64,000 nt of DNA, from the NCBI GenBank assembly GCA_033239525.1, contig BSYO01000008.1, forward strand, positions 15,670,830 through 15,734,829. The letters run 5' to 3'. Both the position numbers and the translations under genes were made by a program. Positions 60,801 through 64,000 of this stretch are shown here, in pieces; the stretch's first letter is position 1; each line of letters starts with the position of its first letter. The notes under the pieces are model-generated. The model worked only from the letters and a program-made list of their open reading frames with translations. It ran no database searches and was not told where the DNA came from. This stretch comes from Nepenthes gracilis (Eukaryota > Streptophyta > Magnoliopsida > Caryophyllales > Nepenthaceae).

Positions 60801-61081
60801 AGAAACAAGGAGAAATTGTGTAGAGGTCACAATGCTTATTCACTCAAACATACTTTTTCACAATTTGACTGACTTCACTGAATGACTGAGAAGCCATTAG
60901 CAAACAAAGAAAGATACTGGTTTGCAATCAAATAGATCATCCTCCATTCCCGCAACTAAAAACTTGTGCAGTCATATTAGTGCTATGACAGTTGTAAGAT
61001 TCAGACTTACCAAAAGGAGTCTCCACACGGTAGCGCGCATGTATGGCGGAACACCACTCCAAGCTAGCTCACGCAATTTTT
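39827..61081 (-). CDS. TBC-domain Rab GTPase-activating protein, Gyp1/TBC1D22-like (3' seven exons, 5' partial)
   Basis: TBC proteins speed GTP hydrolysis on Rab GTPases in membrane traffic. Minus-strand exons, each with AG/GT borders and continuous frame: 61081-61011, 56419-56282, 56178-56087, 47904-47633, 40604-40519, 40270-40169 and 39988-39827 (TAG stop). They encode about 307 residues. In order they give [14 protein letters not shown], the R-R-K-R-L-D-Y segment, [10 protein letters not shown] with the catalytic Arg, S-G-Y-V-Q-G-I-N-D with the catalytic Gln, [27 protein letters not shown] and a C-terminus ending S-H-L-A-S, as in plant homologues from memory. The first exon visible starts with the last two bases of a split codon, so N-terminal exons lie beyond 61081. 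I found none up to 64000. Introns of 4.6, 8.2 and 7.0 kb hold several mobile elements. Confidence 0.92.
40792..41890 (-). mobile_element. Solo LTR with 5-bp target duplication
   Basis: It runs from TGAAAAGGACG to CCCTAACA, flanked on both sides by AAAGC (40787-40791 and 41891-41895). In minus orientation it begins TGTTAGGGCC, has a TTTATAAATTT box near 41450-41465 and ends CCTTTTCA. No internal region is present. The 104-codon plus-strand (40974-41288) and 100-codon minus-strand (40877-41179) open frames inside it do not resemble a TE protein. It lies in a TBC intron, about 190 bp from the exon at 40604. Confidence 0.8.
41495..41775. repeat. GC-rich degenerate tandem repeats within the solo LTR
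   Basis: GCTTGAGCG / GCTCAAGCG / GCTCGAGCG cores recur near 41502, 41513, 41566, 41614, 41664 and 41717, the last three about 50 bp apart with GAGTGCAC.G.AGGTG.GGGGCT between them. The core is near-palindromic (CGCTCGAGCG). It lies in the upstream (U3) part in element orientation. Confidence 0.7.
41896..44167. other. Intron DNA with two unidentified minus-strand open pieces
   Basis: Two minus-strand frames, 42673-42984 (103 codons) and 42408-42599 (63 codons), read like mixed-composition protein rather than AT noise, for example [10 protein letters not shown] and [10 protein letters not shown]. They could be two parts of one decayed gene or element, but I recognise no family. The rest is AT-rich. 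Confidence 0.35.
44168..44731 (+). pseudogene. Ty3/gypsy reverse transcriptase fragment with intact frame
   Basis: It is an uninterrupted 187-codon frame covering the RT palm and connection: [13 protein letters not shown], then [11 protein letters not shown] with the catalytic Y-F-D-D at 44288-44299, [19 protein letters not shown] and F-Q-W-T. It stops at F-E-V-A where the family goes on with C-D-A-S of RNase H. The RT N-terminus, RNase H and integrase are absent on either side. The lack of stops contrasts with the other relics. It is antisense to the surrounding TBC gene. It is probably chromovirus-type. Confidence 0.85.
44970..45384 (-). repeat. LTR (3' in element orientation)
   Basis: Aligns with 45920-46347; differences are mostly substitutions and short indels in the AAATAAAATC-rich part. 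Confidence 0.8.
45533..45703 (-). pseudogene. Captured RRM fragment of a BPA1-type host gene
   Basis: From ATG at 45703 to TGA at 45533 the frame encodes 56 residues: [13 protein letters not shown], then [15 protein letters not shown] and I-A-Y-V-T-F-K. This matches the start of the RRM in plant BPA1 (binding partner of ACD11) proteins, where T-V-K-V-.-N-.-S-L and A-Y-V-T-F-K are the RNP2- and RNP1-like strands. The second half of the RRM and the rest of the protein are absent; similarity ends at P-K-G-Q-N and a stop. Upstream (45704-45890) is pyrimidine-rich sequence like a plant 5' untranslated leader. It lies wholly between the LTRs, in element orientation. It is either transduced sequence or, less likely, a short peptide-coding unit. 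Confidence 0.75.
45901..45912 (-). promoter_or_regulatory. Primer binding site (tRNA-iMet type)
   Basis: TGGTATCAGAGA on the minus strand, seven bases inside the 5' LTR. It matches eleven of twelve bases of the usual plant TGGTATCAGAGC. Confidence 0.8.
45920..46347 (-). repeat. LTR (5' in element orientation)
   Basis: Partner of 44970-45384; its inner end adjoins the primer binding site. Confidence 0.8.
46600..46930 (+). pseudogene. Short Ty1/copia fragment
   Basis: The segment near 46740-46890 (CATATCTCCTCTCATA..ACTCTCT, then TTCCATTAGCATT and AGGCACCAAGGGATAATAA) is collinear with 53470-53600 of the copia element downstream, the region just before RT. It has no open frame of its own. It may be a separate, older insertion. 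Confidence 0.5.
47921..48110. repeat. 72-bp tandem triplication beside the TBC exon
   Basis: Units start at 47921, 47993 and 48065 (AAGT.ACATCAGGATAT.AT) and include CAAGGTGCTTGTATAAGAAT and TAACACCTTTAA. The third copy is partial. In gene orientation each unit carries TCCTGATGT, with a CTGAT that fits the plant branch-point consensus. The nearest copy is within about 30 nt of the acceptor for the exon starting at 47904. Confidence 0.9.
48111..50429. other. Intron DNA, no gene recognised
   Basis: Mixed AT-rich sequence. A GC-richer piece at 50100-50240 (GGAGGTGGCGCTGGTGATGA and similar) supports a short plus-strand open frame without recognisable features. Confidence 0.4.
48835..48905. repeat. 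Direct repeat, copy 1 (partner 55308-55378)
   Basis: AATAATTAGTTGG.CTTTG, then CTTGGGCCTCTTGGAC.CAAACTCT.AGGCAC, closely matched at 55308-55378. The two copies lie on either side of the copia element. Confidence 0.75.
50430..50700. repeat. CGATAT-rich dispersed repeat, copy 1
   Basis: Dense GATATATCGG, CCGATATATCCGATATCG and TATCAGTATC motifs with CCCCCAATACCGATATTTC. It is related to 52610-52870 and lies just upstream of the copia element. Confidence 0.65.
50805..51078 (+). repeat. Copia 5' LTR
   Basis: Begins TGTTAAGAAATCACAAGAG and ends TCTGTTCA. The partner LTR is 54876-55152, with many substitutions between them. Confidence 0.85.
51079..51090 (+). promoter_or_regulatory. Copia primer binding site
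   Basis: TGGTATTAGAGC directly after the LTR; one mismatch to the tRNA-iMet complement TGGTATCAGAGC. Confidence 0.85.
51230..54821 (+). pseudogene. Copia gag-pol relic
   Basis: Protease: [12 protein letters not shown] near 51450 (family WIIDSGATDHM, active-site D-S-G changed to D-F-E). Then V-L-Y-M-P-K-P-S and R-I-T-K-D-L-N-C (51464-51709). Integrase: [10 protein letters not shown] and L-M-K-D-K-F-K-A (51983-52165) and [13 protein letters not shown] near 52270. RT: F-D-M-K-N-A-F (53765-53980) and [10 protein letters not shown] with Y-V-D-D at 54065-54076. RNase [10 protein letters not shown] and A-L-T-K-D-L-P (54561-54821). Numerous stops and shifts separate the pieces. Confidence 0.85.
52610..52870. 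repeat. CGATAT-rich dispersed repeat, copy 2
   Basis: TATCAGTATCGATGGGCCCC, then AATACTGAGACATATTGGC, with several ATCGGCCGATAT-like palindromes. Same orientation as copy 1. It interrupts the copia element after integrase. Confidence 0.65.
54876..55152 (+). repeat. Copia 3' LTR
   Basis: Begins TGTTGAGAAATTACAAGAG after a purine-rich tract and ends ACTTCTTTCA. Confidence 0.85.
55308..55378. repeat. Direct repeat, copy 2 (partner 48835-48905)
   Basis: AATAATTAGTTGGGTCTTTG, then GTTGGGCCTCTTGGACCAAA and CTCTTAGGCACAC. It lies 150 bp after the copia element. Confidence 0.75.
56420..61010. other. 4.6-kb intron of the TBC gene, no element identified
   Basis: Segments at 57600-58260 read like broken coding sequence on the plus strand (for example Q-K-L-K-E-L and [10 protein letters not shown] near 57715-57775), perhaps a decayed transposable element, but I cannot assign a family. 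A local duplication, GATGCATTTTATAAATGATA near 60173-60220, is visible. Confidence 0.4.
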
Positions 61082-63335
61082 CTATGAATGAAAGACAACT
61101 TTTAAACAGTAATTCCACAAAAAAAAATTCTCAAATTTTCAACTAAGACTGCTTCGGATATAGTCTCTTCATAATTCATAACAGAAAATCTTAACCAAAT
61201 TAGAAATCAAGAGATCATAATTATTTATAGATAATATCCTCATATAACAACAATTCACATAAATGAGAGACCCTGAATTGTGCAGAGTGCTACTTCTTCA
61301 AGTCTTCTTGTTGCAACTTGGGAGAGGTTTTTTCCCTCTTTTTTTATTGGTAAGATAATATATGATGTGCATTCCAAACCAGCACAAAGGGCGTCACCCA
61401 AGAACAATTTCACTGCCATAATCACCAACAACCAACAAAATACATCATTGTGCAGAAAACAACAAACCCCCATCCCAAAGTGATCACAAACAAGCTCACA
61501 AAAAATTGAAGCTAAGAAGAAATCAAATCCAGAAACCAAAAAACAAAATTGATTCCTACTTGTAATTCATTGGGGATGGTTCAACAATGTAGCGCTCTCC
61601 CCTTGCCAAGAGGAAAAAAATTACAGTTCAAACTAGCCTATAAGGTGATCGTAAACCCATATCCCTTCTAATTAAAGTTTAAAAAAATGAAAATTGCCCC
61701 ATGGACACCAACAGTTTCATCCACCAAAGAAGCTAGACCTCAACTGATTTTACTCACTCCCAATGAAAAAAAAGGATAGCACTTTAGTTAGTTATGCTTC
61801 TAGAGTTATACCCAAGAGCTTCCTCTATTTGTACTCAAAAACCATTTAAATGAAGACAGTCATTAGATATAAGTCCAAAACTCAATTATTAACGACCTCA
61901 AAAACTAGTTGTAGCATTCGCTTGTGCTAATCTTAAATTTCTTATTTCTTACTTTTTTTTCCCCCTTCCATCACCACTTTCCTATTTTCTTTCATGGCAA
62001 ATAGGTTGAAGTTTCCTCCCGGGTATAGGGAAAAACTACACTGGAAAAAAAAAAGAAAAAAAAAAAGTGTGAACTTTCTTACTGGAGTTCACTTTTTCTT
62101 TGCCTTCTCAATAGAGCAAATGCTTTTTTTTTCCAGTAAGAAATAATAGCATAGAGAGATAAAGAAAATAATGTACCAATAGAGCAATTTCAAATGCTCA
62201 CTGGAAATGAATTAATCACAAATAGGATGGTCATAAAGAGAGTATCATCTCCTATTAAGAAGGATACCCCTTGGTACTATGAACTTATATGTGCAAATGC
62301 AGCAACAAAATTGCACCTTTCTCAAAGGAAATGAACCACAAAAAAAGCTCAAAAAAGATGTACTTAAGAAGATAATAGCATCACTCCTGTGGAGTAATCG
62401 TGCCTGTTGGTACTTCAAACTATTTATTGGTGCACCTCACAAGGCAGCAACAATTTTTTTTTTTTTTCCAACTCAAAGCATACAATTTGTATGATATTTT
62501 GGACTTCAATATAAGCTACAAGTATATCTACAGCAGTACCTAAGATCGTTCAACTAATGCAAATGAGGCCAATCATGCACCATTTTGAAAATTAACATGA
62601 TTTTATGGTTAGTGTCTACATAAGTGACTAAGACTCAGAGACATACTTCAATTCAGTAAGACTGAGTGACACTTTTTTTAATAAGAGAAGCTTACTTCAA
62701 TAAGGCAGAATGAGAAAGAGGATTCACACAGCTGACTGGAAAATTTTAAGCACAATGCTCATTTTATTCAATACCTTCCATGTGGACTTTGTAGTTCTCA
62801 TGTGATTAAATTACATAAATTATTCCAAGCTTATTTTACGTTAAATCTTTGTATTTAAGTGGAAACGTTTAATTAACTTTTCTTTGTTATTTGGCTATGG
62901 GAGAAGGTACTAAAAAAGGAGGAGCAAAATGGCCATTTCACCTAACCCAAGCTTTATTGGTGTTATTAGAAAGTTCTACACTTTGGTAGATTCTAATGAT
63001 TTTTGGATGCAACACATGCAAGATAAGTGAATTTTGAAGATCTACAAAAATAGAAAAGTTTGGTCCTCGATTGATTGGAAGATTTGCAGAACAATATGAC
63101 TAAGATTTTGAGGCAATGATAGAAGGAAAACTAGGGAAACACCTTTGCCTCTCTATTGTGGAACACAACAGCAGAAGAAAAAAATAAAAGAAAGCTGCAG
63201 CCAGCAGACACAACTGAGCTGGACAGAAAAAAACTCAGCCGGTTGAAGGGAAGTGAAGAGCAGCGAGGTAGAACTGGAGATAAAAAAGAACAGAAAACTG
63301 AGCAATCAACAGAGAGGAAAACTTGGCAGCCAACA

Positions 63336-63339
<4 letters not shown>

Positions 63340-63373
<34 letters not shown>
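63340..63373. repeat. (CT)n microsatellite
   Basis: About 17 uninterrupted TC/CT units after a purine-rich stretch (63170-63320). Confidence 0.95.
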
Positions 63374-63375
<2 letters not shown>

Positions 63376-63755
63376 TAATGTTATCTTTGTTCTTTCTTTG
63401 AAAGAATGAACTTCAATATGTTCATGTTTATTGTTTATTCAAGAATGAACTAATTTTTCATTATTAAGCTTTTAAATATAACTTATGGTTAACAATGTAT
63501 TCCTGAAATTATTTTATGTAACAATATTTTCTCACTGTGATTATTTTCTCTTTATGCTTAGTGCTTTTGAATGCTTGATCACCATTAAAATGATTTGATA
63601 TGCATGTTGAGACTAAGAGAAGAGACGTGCATGATTGATGCCGAGAGAAGTCACATAAGTTTTATTATCGATAGAGATATACTATATGAGCTTGTGTAAT
63701 CTTTAAAATGATAAATTAAACCAAATACTTGGTTATATATTCTATTCACATATGG

Positions 63756-63861
63756 ATATAGTGAGTGATATAATATTATATTTTTAATGTAACCGGGAGG
63801 GAGTATTAGATTAATATAGTGAGTAGATATATTATTGTATTTTTAATGTAACCTAGAAGGA
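63756..63861. repeat. 58-bp imperfect tandem duplication
   Basis: ATATAGTGAGT, then TTTTTAATGTAACC and G.AGGGA, twice with starts at 63756 and 63814. Confidence 0.8.
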
Positions 63862-64000
63862 AACATAAAATATCCATATTATATAGATTATCATTTGATT
63901 GAACATTATGCATGAGGAATGAAAGGTGTCACAAACATAGGATAACCGGGTGAAATCCAAATATCCTAGTATCCTTCTTTTTTATTGAATTTATTTTGCC

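Larger units (their letters stand above)
61082..64000. other. Upstream intron of the TBC gene or its 5' flank
   Basis: No upstream TBC exon is recognised here. Poly-A and poly-T tracts lie near 62045-62065 and 62455-62468. A 94-codon minus-strand open frame (61255-61539) with many hydrophobic and Cys residues has no visible splice context and is treated as chance. Confidence 0.45.

Noticed and set aside
61255..61539. 94-codon minus-strand frame just upstream of the first visible TBC exon, considered as a TBC N-terminal exon
   Set aside because: No donor joins it in phase to 61081 and its hydrophobic, Cys-rich composition does not suit the N-terminus of these proteins.
1..64000. Search for tRNA, rRNA, snRNA, CRISPR arrays and bacterial-type operons
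   Set aside because: No cloverleaf with a T-loop GGTTCGAATCC-type box, no rRNA core sequence and no regularly spaced repeat-spacer array was seen; the tandem arrays have no unique spacers.

Overview
This is nuclear DNA of a flowering plant, most likely a woody dicot or early-diverging angiosperm with a repeat-rich genome. The evidence is split genes with multi-kilobase introns, GT..AG splice sites, plant-type Ty1/copia and Ty3/gypsy elements nested in one another, a chloroplast-targeted protein and a plant-type Rab GTPase-activating protein. There is no operon, CRISPR array or prokaryotic gene.

Layout. 1-420 is a GC-richer block that may be organelle-derived. 1931-16626 is an old Ty3/gypsy element of the Tat lineage lying on the minus strand. 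Its two LTRs, gag-pol relic and an additional antisense reading frame can all be traced. It has been hit twice: a 2.7 kb solo LTR splits its integrase (7422-10149) and a 443 bp TRIM sits in one LTR (15978-16420). 17050-23617 is a decayed plus-strand Ty1/copia element, itself split by a second solo LTR of the same chromovirus-like family (about 19980-22560). That LTR carries two stacked minisatellites. 23640-27625 is AT-rich and holds a gypsy gag relic and a third Tat-family LTR.

Host genes. 27956-37558 (+) is a seven-exon gene for a thylakoid-lumen FKBP-type protein, probably PnsL4/FKBP16-2 of the chloroplast NDH complex. Six of seven exons join perfectly; the fifth appears to have lost 4 nt next to its splice donor. 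Facing it tail to tail, 61081-39827 (-) is the 3' part (seven exons, beginning outside the window) of a Gyp1/TBC1D22-like Rab GTPase-activating protein. Its catalytic Arg and Gln motifs are intact.

Intron content. The introns of the TBC gene total about 20 kb and are full of insertions: a 1.1 kb solo LTR with a 5 bp target duplication, an uninterrupted gypsy reverse transcriptase fragment, a 1.4 kb non-autonomous LTR element, and a complete but dead 4.35 kb copia element (50805-55152). The non-autonomous element carries a piece of a host RRM gene of the BPA1 (binding partner of ACD11) type between its LTRs. This captured host fragment, with its own 5' leader and start codon, is the most unusual item seen here.

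All calls come from reading the sequence and from memory of protein families; no database search was run. Edges of decayed elements are approximate unless a target duplication is quoted.
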